Shown piece after piece: positions 7,689-14,544 of a stretch of 14,544 nt of DNA. Under the pieces are notes generated by a model. It was given only the letters and a program-made list of their open reading frames with translations, made no database searches and had not been told where the DNA came from. How positions within the stretch are numbered: position 1 is the first letter of the stretch; each line of letters begins with the position of its first letter. The stretch comes from an uncultured Prosthecobacter sp. Its GTDB lineage: Bacteria; Verrucomicrobiota; Verrucomicrobiia; Verrucomicrobiales; Verrucomicrobiaceae. The DNA lies in contig CANNUR010000054.1 in assembly GCA_947523045.1 (NCBI GenBank), forward strand, positions 1 to 14,544, given 5' to 3'. The translations under genes and the position numbers were made by a program.

Positions 7689-8543
7689 GTGTCCGTTCTC
7701 CGCGCCCAAGCCTTCTGGATCCTGCTCGCGCTCGTCTGCGCCGGGTACCTGCTGTTTTGGGCCCTGCTCATCGGCGCCACCGCGGGCTACAGTCCGCCGG
7801 AGCACTGGTTCAAGGCGCTCGCCAGCCCGGCCATCCGTCACGCCGCCTGGCTGAGCCTGTTCACCAGCACCGCCGCGGCGCTCTTCGCCCTGCTCATCGG
7901 CCTGCCCATCGGTTACCTGCTGGCGCGACGTGACTTCCGCGGCAAGTCGCTGCTCGATGCGGCGCTCGACATCCCCATCGTCCTGCCGCCGATGGTGGTG
8001 GGGTTGTGTCTGCTCATCTTTTTCCAGACGCCACTCGGTCGGCTCATCGAACACGGTATCAAGCGCGGTGAGGTCTTTCAGGTTTTCGGTCTCTTCTCCA
8101 TCACCTCGCCGCTGCGCGTGCCCGGGCTGATGGTCTTCACCTACACGGTGGCCGGGGTCGTGCTCGCCCAGTTCACGGTCGCCGCGGCCTTCGCGATCCG
8201 CTCGCTGCGCGGAACCTTCGATCACCTGCCGGCGCGACCCGAGGACGTCGCGCTCACCCTCGGCTGCACGCCCGGTCAGGCCTTCCGTCTGGTGGCTTTG
8301 CCTGCGGCCCGCCGTGGCATGGTGGCCGCCTTCTGCATCGCCTGGGCACGCAGCCTCGGCGAGTTTGGGCCCATCCTCGTCTTTGCCGGTGCCACACGCA
8401 TGAAGACCGAGGTGCTGCCGACCACCGTCTGGCTCGAACTCAGCGTCGGCAACCTGGAAGCAGCGGTCGCTGTCAGCCTGCTCATGATCCTCATCGCCGT
8501 GGCGGTGTTGGTGATCGTCCGCATCACCGGAGAACGCGTATGA
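7689..8543 (+). CDS. ABC transporter permease, molybdate/tungstate type (ModB/TupB/WtpB-like)
   Basis: A polytopic inner-membrane permease of about 284 residues from GTG 7689; a TTG at 7659 would add ten unconvincing residues. It has about six hydrophobic segments. The EAA loop that docks on the ATPase is EDVALTLGCTPGQAFRLVALP (about 185-205). It is followed by WARSLGEFGPILVFAG and a late LPTTVWLELSVGNLEAAVAVS, the pattern of oxyanion permeases for molybdate, tungstate and sulfate. Molybdate or tungstate is preferred because an E1 protein resembling molybdopterin enzymes shares the operon. That is inference; sulfate or another anion is not excluded. The stop overlaps the ATPase start by four bases (ATGA, 8540-8543). 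No periplasmic binding protein gene is adjacent. Confidence 0.8.
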   Translation: MSVLRAQAFWILLALVCAGYLLFWALLIGATAGYSPPEHWFKALASPAIRHAAWLSLFTSTAAALFALLIGLPIGYLLARRDFRGKSLLDAALDIPIVLPPMVVGLCLLIFFQTPLGRLIEHGIKRGEVFQVFGLFSITSPLRVPGLMVFTYTVAGVVLAQFTVAAAFAIRSLRGTFDHLPARPEDVALTLGCTPGQAFRLVALPAARRGMVAAFCIAWARSLGEFGPILVFAGATRMKTEVLPTTVWLELSVGNLEAAVAVSLLMILIAVAVLVIVRITGERV

Positions 8544-9190
8544 TCCGACTCGAAGCCATCGCCTGGCGCGCCGGCGACTTTCACATGCGCGGCATCGACC
8601 TCGAGGTGCCGTCGCGCACCTACGGCGTCTTGATGGGACCGACCGGTTGCGGCAAGACCACCCTGCTGGAGATCCTCTGCGGTCTGCGCCGGCCGCTGGC
8701 GGGTCGCGTCTGGGTCGATGAACGCGAGGTCTCCAACCTGCCGCCACGCGAGCGCGGCATCGGCTACCTGCCGCAGGACATCGCCCTGTTTCCCAACCTG
8801 CGGGTCGATCGCCAGATCGGCTTTGCCCTGCGCTTGCGCGGGCGATCGGAAACGGAGATCCAGGCGCGCGTGCGGCAGCTGGCCGACGAACTCGGCGTCG
8901 CCCACCTGCTCGACCGACTGCCCGACAAACTCTCGGGTGGCGAAAAGCAGCGCGTCGCCCTCGGTCGCGCCCTCGCGGCCGATCCAAAAGTGCTGCTGCT
9001 CGATGAACCGCTGTCGGCCCTCGACGAGGCCCGGCGCGGCGAACTGACGGCCCTGCTGCGCCGCGTTCAGCGCGATCACGCGGTCACCGTCCTGCACGTC
9101 ACCCACTCCAAGGCCGAGGCCGAGGCCCTGGCCGATTGCGTCTTCCACCTCGAACCCGAGGGCGTGCGCACGGAACGGCCCATCGCATGA
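8540..9190 (+). CDS. ABC transporter ATP-binding protein (oxyanion importer, TupC/ModC-like)
   Basis: A 216-residue nucleotide-binding subunit with every motif intact: Walker A GPTGCGKTT (33-41), Q-loop YLPQD (Q79), signature LSGGE (131-135), Walker B VLLLDE (151-156), D-loop SALD (159-162) and switch His H189. It hydrolyses ATP at the cytoplasmic face of the permease encoded just upstream. It ends shortly after the catalytic core and lacks the C-terminal TOBE/MOP anion-sensing domain of classical ModC, so feedback inhibition by bound oxyanion is unlikely. The short form resembles TupC-type subunits. Start and stop both lie in ATGA overlaps with the neighbouring genes, which argues for one transcript and coupled translation. 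Confidence 0.93.
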   Translation: MIRLEAIAWRAGDFHMRGIDLEVPSRTYGVLMGPTGCGKTTLLEILCGLRRPLAGRVWVDEREVSNLPPRERGIGYLPQDIALFPNLRVDRQIGFALRLRGRSETEIQARVRQLADELGVAHLLDRLPDKLSGGEKQRVALGRALAADPKVLLLDEPLSALDEARRGELTALLRRVQRDHAVTVLHVTHSKAEAEALADCVFHLEPEGVRTERPIA

Positions 9191-9942
9191 ACCTGCAACC
9201 CGACGAGACATTGACGCCCGAGGAAGTCGCCCGGTACGAGTGGCAGATGTGGCATGAGGGCATGGGCGAAGCCGGCCAGCTCAAGCTCAAGCAGGCGACC
9301 GTGCTCATCTCCCGCATCGGGGGCCTTGGCGGGTTGGTCGCCTACGAACTCGCCGCGGCCGGTGTCGGCCACCTCATTCTCGCCCACGGCGGCGTGCTGA
9401 AGCCGGCCGATCTCAATCGCCAGCTTCTGCAGACCACCGATCACCTCGGCCAGCCACGCATCGACAGCATCCTGCGCCGCCTGCGCGAGTTGAACCCGTT
9501 GATTCGCCTGACCGGGGTCGCCGAGAATGTCCGTCCGGACAATGCCGCGGACCTGGTGGCGCAGGCCGATATCGTGGTCGATGCCGCTCCGCTGTTTCAG
9601 GAGCGACTCGCCCTCAACGATGCCGCGATGCGCTTGGGCAAACCCATGGTCGAGTGCGCCATGCATGGCTTTGAAGCCAGCGTCACCACCTTTGTGCCGG
9701 GTCGCACCGGCTGCCTGCGCTGCTACGTGCCCGAGGTGCCGCCGACCTGGAAACGCCAGTTCCCGGTCTTTGGCGCCGTCTCCGGCACCGCTGCCTGCAT
9801 CGGCGCAGTCGAGGTCATCAAGCTGCTCACCGGCCTTGGCGAACCGCTCGCTGGCGAACTGCTGTCGATGGATTTGTCGAGCATGCGCTTCCGTCGCACC
9901 CGCCTGCCGCAACGGCCGGACTGCGCGGGCTGTGGGAGATAA
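9187..9942 (+). CDS. MoeB/ThiF/HesA-family E1-like protein with degenerate adenylation site
   Basis: 251 residues; the ATG at 9187 sits in the ATPase stop (ATGA). MoeB and ThiF adenylate the C-terminus of a ubiquitin-like sulfur carrier (MoaD, ThiS). The fold is clear: GGLGGLVAYELAAAGVG (45-61), DLNRQLL, GQPRIDS, CLRC (C176/C179), GTAACIGAVEVIKLLTG, and CAGC (C246/C249), so the zinc site is complete. However, aligned by hand with E. coli MoeB as I recall it, the active-site residues R14, D62, N70, K86 and D130 correspond to W19, H67, D75, R91 and P135. The first glycine of GxGGLG is R43. Only R73 (R78 here) is kept. It therefore may not adenylate, and could be a binding or regulatory paralogue. 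No rhodanese domain is present. Confidence 0.88.
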   Translation: MNLQPDETLTPEEVARYEWQMWHEGMGEAGQLKLKQATVLISRIGGLGGLVAYELAAAGVGHLILAHGGVLKPADLNRQLLQTTDHLGQPRIDSILRRLRELNPLIRLTGVAENVRPDNAADLVAQADIVVDAAPLFQERLALNDAAMRLGKPMVECAMHGFEASVTTFVPGRTGCLRCYVPEVPPTWKRQFPVFGAVSGTAACIGAVEVIKLLTGLGEPLAGELLSMDLSSMRFRRTRLPQRPDCAGCGR

Positions 9943-9956
9943 GGGATAAGGGATAA
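9936..9956 (+). repeat. three tandem 7-mers (GGGATAA) over a stop codon
   Basis: GAGATAA, GGGATAA, GGGATAA stand head to tail. The first copy supplies the TAA stop of the E1-like gene, and the array continues into the 36-base gap before the ceramidase-like gene. Its role is unknown; slippage during replication is a simple origin. Confidence 0.6.
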
Positions 9957-9969
9957 GGCGGGGCGGCGT

Positions 9970-9974
9970 AGGAG
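9970..9974 (+). promoter_or_regulatory. Shine-Dalgarno for the ceramidase-like gene
   Basis: AGGAG lies four bases before the ATG at 9979. It is the clearest ribosome binding site in the window and fixes that start. It also shows the gene is translated independently of the E1-like gene 36 bases upstream. Confidence 0.6.
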
Positions 9975-9978
9975 TGGG

Positions 9979-11436
9979 ATGAATCGTTTTTCGGGTTCCC
10001 TGGTGGCGGCCTTGCTGGTCTTGGTGGCGGTGGTCGTACTGATTGGGCAGCGTGAGCAGGCATCGACGTCTAGCGGGCTGTGCCTGGCGGTGTTTCAGGC
10101 GGATGTCACGCCGCCGCTCGGTTCGCCGGTGGCCTATGCGCCGGCACGTTCGATTGAGGATCCGCTGAGTGCCCGCGGCGTGGTGCTGCTGGGTGCGGGC
10201 GCCCCGATCGTGCTGTGCGCGGTCGACTGGATCGGCATCGCCAACGAGGGCCACGATGCCTGGCGGCAAGCCCTGGCGGAGGCGGCGGGCACCACGCCGG
10301 AGCGCGTGGCCGTGCATGCCCTGCATCAGCACGACGGTGTGCGCTGTGATCCCGGGGCTGAGGCCCTGCTGGAGCCGCTCGGTCTCGGCGGCATCCGCTG
10401 CGATGTGGCCTTTGTCCAACGTGCCCTGGCCGGCGTGGCCGCGGCCGTGCGCGCCAGCCTGGCCGAGGCGCGACCGGTCACGCATCTCGGCGTGGGCGAG
10501 GCGGAGGTGGAGAAGGTGGCTTCGAATCGCCGCATTCTCGGTCCAAACGGCAAGGTCATGATTGCCCGCTCCAGCTCCTACCGCATCCCCGAGCCGCTGC
10601 TGTCGCGGCTGGCGGCCAATGCCCGGCGCAACGGCTACGATCTCAGCGCCTCGCGCGTCGAGGAGGCGCTGGCCGCGCCCGAGGGGGTGATCGATCCGCT
10701 GCTGAAGATGCTGACCTTCTACGACGGCGACCAGGCCGTGGTCAGCCTCAGCTACTACGCCACGCACCCGCAGAGCTACTTTGGCAAGGGCGATGTCACC
10801 TCGGAATTTGTCGGTTTGGCGCGCGCCCGCCATGAGCAGGCGCAGGGCGGGCCTCTGCTCGTGCATTTCAACGGCGCCGCCGGCAACATCGCCGCCGGCA
10901 AGTACAACGACGGCACGCCCGAGGCACGGGTGCAGTTGACCGAGCGCATGGCCGACGGCATGCGCCGCGCCCTGGCTGCCACGAAGAAAGTGCCGCTGCG
11001 GGCGAATGAGGTCGCCTGGAAGGTCGCGCCGGTGCGTTTGCCGCTGGCCCGGCATCTCGACGCGGCGACGCTGCGCCAAACTCTGAACGATCCTGCGGCC
11101 GAGCAGGGCGATCGCCTCGCCGCCGCCAGCAAGCTGACCTTTGTCGAGCGCCTGCAGAACGGCCATGCCATCGAGCTGTCCTGCCTGCGCCTCGGCGGGG
11201 TCTCCATCGTGCATCTGCCCGGCGAGTTGTTTGTCGAGTATCAGCTCGCCGCCCAAAAGATGCGACCCAATGGCGTCGTTTGCTTGGCCGCCTACGGCGA
11301 CTACGGTCCCGGTTACATCGGCACCCAGGTCGCTTACGAGGAGGGCGGTTATGAAACCCAGCCCAGCTCGACGAACGTCGCACCCGAGGTCGAGGAAGTC
11401 CTGCTGCAGGGCATGCGGCGACTGCTGGCCGAGTGA
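9979..11436 (+). CDS. neutral/alkaline ceramidase-like hydrolase, membrane anchored
   Basis: 485 residues. Residues about 7-22 form one hydrophobic segment without a clear cleavage site, suggesting an anchored protein with an exported catalytic domain. The rest follows the N-terminal domain of neutral/alkaline non-lysosomal ceramidases, zinc amidases: QADVTPPLG (40-48), HALHQHDG (113-120), SYYATHPQSYFG with H263, FNGAAGN (297-303), PGELFVEY (414-421) with E416, and GDYGPGYIGT with Y446. H116 or H118, H263, E416 and Y446 can be proposed as the metal set of the Pseudomonas enzyme (His, His, Glu, Tyr). The C-terminal Ig-like domain of true ceramidases is absent, and the usual THTH and GD-N-P signatures are altered, so the substrate may not be ceramide. 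It follows the E1-like gene by 36 bases but need not share its function. Confidence 0.8.
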   Translation: MNRFSGSLVAALLVLVAVVVLIGQREQASTSSGLCLAVFQADVTPPLGSPVAYAPARSIEDPLSARGVVLLGAGAPIVLCAVDWIGIANEGHDAWRQALAEAAGTTPERVAVHALHQHDGVRCDPGAEALLEPLGLGGIRCDVAFVQRALAGVAAAVRASLAEARPVTHLGVGEAEVEKVASNRRILGPNGKVMIARSSSYRIPEPLLSRLAANARRNGYDLSASRVEEALAAPEGVIDPLLKMLTFYDGDQAVVSLSYYATHPQSYFGKGDVTSEFVGLARARHEQAQGGPLLVHFNGAAGNIAAGKYNDGTPEARVQLTERMADGMRRALAATKKVPLRANEVAWKVAPVRLPLARHLDAATLRQTLNDPAAEQGDRLAAASKLTFVERLQNGHAIELSCLRLGGVSIVHLPGELFVEYQLAAQKMRPNGVVCLAAYGDYGPGYIGTQVAYEEGGYETQPSSTNVAPEVEEVLLQGMRRLLAE

Positions 11437-12134
11437 GCCATCCTGAAGGTCCACAGATTTCGCAGAAGGGGAGGTTGTTGATGGCGAATGGTTGATTTAT
11501 GCGGGTTGACTGTAGGCGTGGGCAGCGACCGCGCGTTCCTGGCTTGGCCGCCTCAATGCCAGCCTGGGGTGAGCCGCTGATTTGACGCTAATGGGACGCT
11601 GATCCCGAAGGGAAGAAGCGCTGAGCCAAGGGCAGGGGGGCGGAGAGGAGTCCGACAAGCCCGCCTGGCTTGTGGCATGCAGCCCAAGGGATGCCGAGCG
11701 CAGCGATTTCCGGAGCGCGAGTGTGCCGCAGGTCACTCGCTCTGGGGCGGTGGCCACGGGCTGGAAGAGGCGAGCAGGCTAACGCCATGCTCGCGCTCCG
11801 GTTGTGGGACGGGCCCTCGTCGGGCTCCAACGCGGTCAATGGCCCGGTGTGGGCGCAGGACCCAGGCGCGTCCAAGCCTGGGCTGCAGGTCGGAACCGCC
11901 TCGCGTTTCAAGACGGGTCGCCGGTGGGTGGTTGAGGCGTTCCCGGGCCTGAATCCGTAGCGCTCGGTCCGGGTTCCGACGGGTTAATGCGTCTTTTTCT
12001 TGACGGGATTCCTCATGTCGAAGAGCCTTTTTGCTATGCCAGCCTTTCAGTTGCAAAGCTGGTCCTTCCGGTTGGGCTTGTTCCGTGAACAGACTCCGAG
12101 TGGATGCCTGATTCTGACAACGTTAGACTGAAGC
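11437..12134. other. about 700 bases without a recognisable gene
   Basis: Several open frames of 60-110 codons cross this stretch on both strands, but they are rich in Pro, Arg, Ser and Ala, have no motif, and overlap one another as expected of random high-GC sequence. I see no tRNA or known riboswitch. It holds an 11-base-period repeat (11576-11603) and two inverted repeats: CCCAGGC/GCCTGGG (11861-11867/11876-11882) and GTCGGAACC/GGTTCCGAC (11889-11897/11972-11980). A structured or degraded element is possible. Confidence 0.5.
11576..11603. repeat. three GCTRAT units at 11-base spacing
   Basis: GCTGAT, GCTAAT and GCTGAT start at 11576, 11587 and 11598, each preceded by C, with the units separated by five bases. 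The regular spacing, close to one helical turn, is unlike the random sequence around it. Function is unknown. Confidence 0.5.
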
Positions 12135-12449
12135 ATGCAGTCCGCCAAACAGCCAAAACCTTTGGACTTTATGGAAGCAGTGAAGAAATTCTTGGAATTC
12201 TACTTATTGAGTATTGGCACGGTGATTCGCCTGATCGGAGCCTCTGTGTACACTGGATTGCTTTTGTGCTCTCTTTATGTTGCGTCGAGTTCCCTGAATT
12301 GGGTGCTGCTTGGCGAGTTTTCCTATGGACCTCTTCATGCTGTAACAGCATTGATCCTCGCTCCGCCGATTCTCCGACTCGGAGTGTTGGCGGGAGGATT
12401 CACAAGTCCACCGCTCTTGAACCGAGCGAGAGAGCGAGATCAAACATGA
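12135..12449 (+). CDS. small hypothetical membrane protein
   Basis: 104 residues. A charged N-terminus with an amphipathic segment (MEAVKKFLEFYLL) leads into a hydrophobic stretch at about 22-50 and a second at about 66-88, ending in a basic, polar tail. The first two thirds are clearly AT-richer than the surrounding genes and use codons such as TTA, ATT and TTT that neighbours avoid. That hints at foreign origin. An overlapping frame starting at 12104 is open to 12529, but this one has the more protein-like composition. No good Shine-Dalgarno precedes the ATG at 12135. I do not recognise the family; it could also be a fragment of a larger gene. Confidence 0.5.
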   Translation: MQSAKQPKPLDFMEAVKKFLEFYLLSIGTVIRLIGASVYTGLLLCSLYVASSSLNWVLLGEFSYGPLHAVTALILAPPILRLGVLAGGFTSPPLLNRARERDQT

Positions 12450-12540
12450 CAGGGTGCATAAAACGGATGTGGGCAAGGCTAGCATGGCATCTGCCGTGCC
12501 ATCGCGCGCTGCTGGCTCGCTCTGTCTGAAGCCCGCCAGC

Positions 12541-14544
12541 CTACCGCCGCGCCACCCCGGCCGTGATTTCCTTGTCGCCGGTGCGCAGGATTTCCAGGGC
12601 GTTGAGCACGGGCAGGGGACCGCCGGTCTGGGCGGGCACGAGTTCGAGGACGAGGTTGTCGGTGACGGCGATGTTCTCGAAGGTTTCGACATGGGCGGTT
12701 TGGGCGGCGCCGGCTTTGGCGGCGATGTCGAGGCCGGCAGCGACGGTTTTGCCCTGCAGTTTGACGTCGAAGACGCGCTGGCCGGGCTGGTCACCGGCGG
12801 GGGCGGCAAAGCTGAGGCGGACCTGGTAGGTCTGTGCGGCGTCGCCCGGGTTGAGCAGGGGGACCTCGGCCTTGCTCAGGCCGCTGGCGCCGGAGGCGAA
12901 TAGCCAGGGGGTGTCGGTGCCGGCGAGGGTGAGGGTCTCTTCATTGACATCGAAGAAGGCGCCGCCCTTGGCGAAGCTCTGCTTGAGGTTGAGCGGCAGG
13001 TCGATGCCGGCGCGCGAGGACGGACGCGGGTAGCCGAGCCAGAGCTTGCCGTGGGCATCGCGGCGGTCGCCGGGCGCGCCGAGGTTGAGGGCCATGTGGC
13101 GGACCGGTCGGCTGTCGCCACTGGCGCTGTACACGCCCCACTTCATGCGGCTCTGGTCGCGCGGTTCGAAGACGAGGGTGGAGGCGATCGAGAACAGGCA
13201 GACGCAGCCGGCGCTGGCTTCGGGCACCATGACCAGGCCGTTGGCGGGGATGGTGTTGATCCAGCAGCCGAGGCGCTGGCCGCCGGAGAGCTCGGTGCCC
13301 TCGTCGGTGTCGAGGTTGTAGAAGGCGGTGGTCTTCGACCGGTAGAACATCAGGTGCTGGGTGGCGGAGAGGGTGCCGCAATGGTGACCCGGGCGCGAGA
13401 ACATCCATGGGGTTTCCTCGCCGGTGAGCGGATGGGCGCGGGTTTTGGGTTTGCCGGTGTACAGGTCGTAGGCCCAGGGTTCGGCGATGATCTCGTTGTT
13501 GATGACGGTGGGCCGGCTCTTGTAGTTGGCGTCCTTGGACCAGAGCTTGTTGCCCTTTTCGGCGTCGAGCACGACGAGGCGACGGCGCTCAAACTCACCG
13601 GCGAGGTACTGCTCCCAGTAGTGGCCGTTGGCGTTGGCGCCGCCGAGCACGAGGTGGCCATTTTGATAAATGAGGGTCAAACTGCCGCCGCCGATGCCGA
13701 TCTCGCTGCAGTCGGTGACATCGACAGGCTTCGCCCAGACGAGATCGCCCGTGCGGGCGTCGAGCGCGGTGGCCATGCGTACATCGGCGCTCTTCAGGCG
13801 TTCCTCGGCCAATTCGCGGGCCTTGCCGGTGAGCTTGGCCAGCTCGGTTTTGTCGGCCTTGAGCAGGTCGTCGCGCTGCTCGGGCGTCAGCGAGCTGTCG
13901 ACAAAGAACAAACGGCCGTCGCCGATGGCGATGGTGACATGGGAGATGTACTGGCCCTGATGACGCCAGAGCAGCTTTTGGCTGGCGACGTCGTAGGCGA
14001 AGATTGCATCGCTGGCCTGGGCGGCGGCCCGGCTGCGGCGGGCGCGCACGGCGGCGAGTTCCTTGCGGTCGGTCACCGCGCCGTACAGGATGCCGTTTTC
14101 ATAGGCGATGTAACCCCACTGCTTGTCGGGTTGCAGATCCTGGGCGGGCAGCTTGAACTGGTGCACGACCTTGCCGGTGGCGGCGTCGAACTGGTTGCAG
14201 TGATCCTGCACGGCGACAAACAGGTGGTCGTCGCTGGCGGCCATGTTGCCGGGTTCGTAGGCCCCCTTGAGGCCGTCGCGCAGGGCACCGGGGTTTTCCA
14301 CCTCCCAGAGGGCGCGGCCGTTGAAGGCGTCGTAGGCCATGACCGTCCATTCGCCCTGGATGAAGAGGCGGCCGTTGGTGGAGATCGGACCGACCGCGCC
14401 GACGTGACGGTTGACCATCTTGCCGGGACCGGGGTCGCCGTACCAGAGCACGCTGAGGCCGCCCTTGACGCGTTCGTCCCTGTTGCTGGCGGTGTTGGCG
14501 GCGTTGCCGTACTGGTGCGACCAGGAATCGGCGCCGGGCAGGGC
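12541..14544 (-). CDS. PQQ-like beta-propeller protein with malectin-like C-terminal domain (5' end outside window)
   Basis: Partial: the frame is open through the right edge (about 667 residues seen), entering with DSWSHQYGNAANTASNRDER and SVLWYGDPGPG, so a true start and probable signal peptide lie beyond 14544. Positions about 12960-14544 encode beta-propeller blades with repeated PQQ-type turns: AYDAFNGRALWEV, QFDAATGKVVHQF, YDVASQKLLWRH, LDARTGDLVWA, and LDAEKGNKLWS. Positions about 12565-12960 encode a malectin-like carbohydrate-binding domain (YQVRLSFAAPAGDQPGQRVF, VKLQGKTV, LPVLNALEIL). No CxxCH haem site is visible. Such proteins are outer-surface or periplasmic and are common in Planctomycetota and Verrucomicrobiota. 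PQQ binding itself is not shown; a scaffold or sugar-binding role is equally possible. Confidence 0.85.
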   Translation of the reverse strand, partial: ALPGADSWSHQYGNAANTASNRDERVKGGLSVLWYGDPGPGKMVNRHVGAVGPISTNGRLFIQGEWTVMAYDAFNGRALWEVENPGALRDGLKGAYEPGNMAASDDHLFVAVQDHCNQFDAATGKVVHQFKLPAQDLQPDKQWGYIAYENGILYGAVTDRKELAAVRARRSRAAAQASDAIFAYDVASQKLLWRHQGQYISHVTIAIGDGRLFFVDSSLTPEQRDDLLKADKTELAKLTGKARELAEERLKSADVRMATALDARTGDLVWAKPVDVTDCSEIGIGGGSLTLIYQNGHLVLGGANANGHYWEQYLAGEFERRRLVVLDAEKGNKLWSKDANYKSRPTVINNEIIAEPWAYDLYTGKPKTRAHPLTGEETPWMFSRPGHHCGTLSATQHLMFYRSKTTAFYNLDTDEGTELSGGQRLGCWINTIPANGLVMVPEASAGCVCLFSIASTLVFEPRDQSRMKWGVYSASGDSRPVRHMALNLGAPGDRRDAHGKLWLGYPRPSSRAGIDLPLNLKQSFAKGGAFFDVNEETLTLAGTDTPWLFASGASGLSKAEVPLLNPGDAAQTYQVRLSFAAPAGDQPGQRVFDVKLQGKTVAAGLDIAAKAGAAQTAHVETFENIAVTDNLVLELVPAQTGGPLPVLNALEILRTGDKEITAGVARR

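Noticed and set aside
7527-8987. 486-codon open frame on the minus strand opposite the ABC genes
   Set aside because: Composition is dominated by Arg, Gly, Asp and Gln, with no recognisable domain, and it covers intact permease and ATPase motifs on the other strand.
9076-11454. 792-codon open frame on the minus strand across the E1-like and ceramidase-like genes
   Set aside because: It spans three well-supported plus-strand genes, has low-complexity composition and no domain; it is open only because stop codons are rare in GC-rich DNA.
12104-12529. 141-codon frame overlapping the small membrane protein
   Set aside because: It shares the DNA in another frame, but has many Cys, Trp and Arg residues and no coherent hydrophobic pattern, so the frame starting at 12135 is preferred.

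Overview
The window is high-GC bacterial DNA with short intergenic gaps. It carries nine well-supported coding regions, one small probable gene and one broken small gene. I see no rRNA, tRNA, CRISPR array, insertion sequence or phage gene. The protein mix is an exported PHP-type phosphoesterase, an exported aldose epimerase, a ceramidase-like hydrolase and a large PQQ-type propeller with a malectin-like C-terminus. This is most familiar from the Planctomycetota/Verrucomicrobiota/Lentisphaerota side of the tree. That placement is an inference from gene content, is weak, and rests on no marker gene.

Left part (1-5506): remnants of a frameshifted small exported protein (52-248) come first. Next is an aminoglycoside-phosphotransferase-fold kinase (337-1263), which meets tail to tail with a PHP-superfamily-like exported protein (1267-2898, minus). 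Across a 151-base divergent gap lies an 818-residue fusion (3050-5506). It joins an LplT-like lysophospholipid flippase to a PlsC acyltransferase, and it ends in what looks like a shrunken remnant of the acyl-ACP synthetase domain of Aas.

Middle (5561-9942): a minus-strand pair, exported GalM (6358-7458) then a PP2C-type phosphatase (5561-6361), is joined by a 4-base GTGA overlap. Running the other way is a tight three-gene operon: a molybdate/tungstate-type ABC permease, its ATPase, and a MoeB/ThiF-like E1 protein. Both of its junctions are ATGA overlaps. The E1-like protein keeps the zinc cysteines and the fold, but by hand alignment it has lost nearly every adenylation residue of MoeB. It is the most unusual item in the window. 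No periplasmic binding protein and no MoaD/ThiS partner is present here.

Right part (9979-14544): a membrane-anchored neutral-ceramidase-like hydrolase is followed by about 700 bases without a recognisable gene, containing short periodic and inverted repeats. Then comes a small membrane protein in visibly AT-richer DNA (12135-12449). The last gene is a minus-strand PQQ-propeller/malectin-like protein that runs off the right edge (12541-14544).
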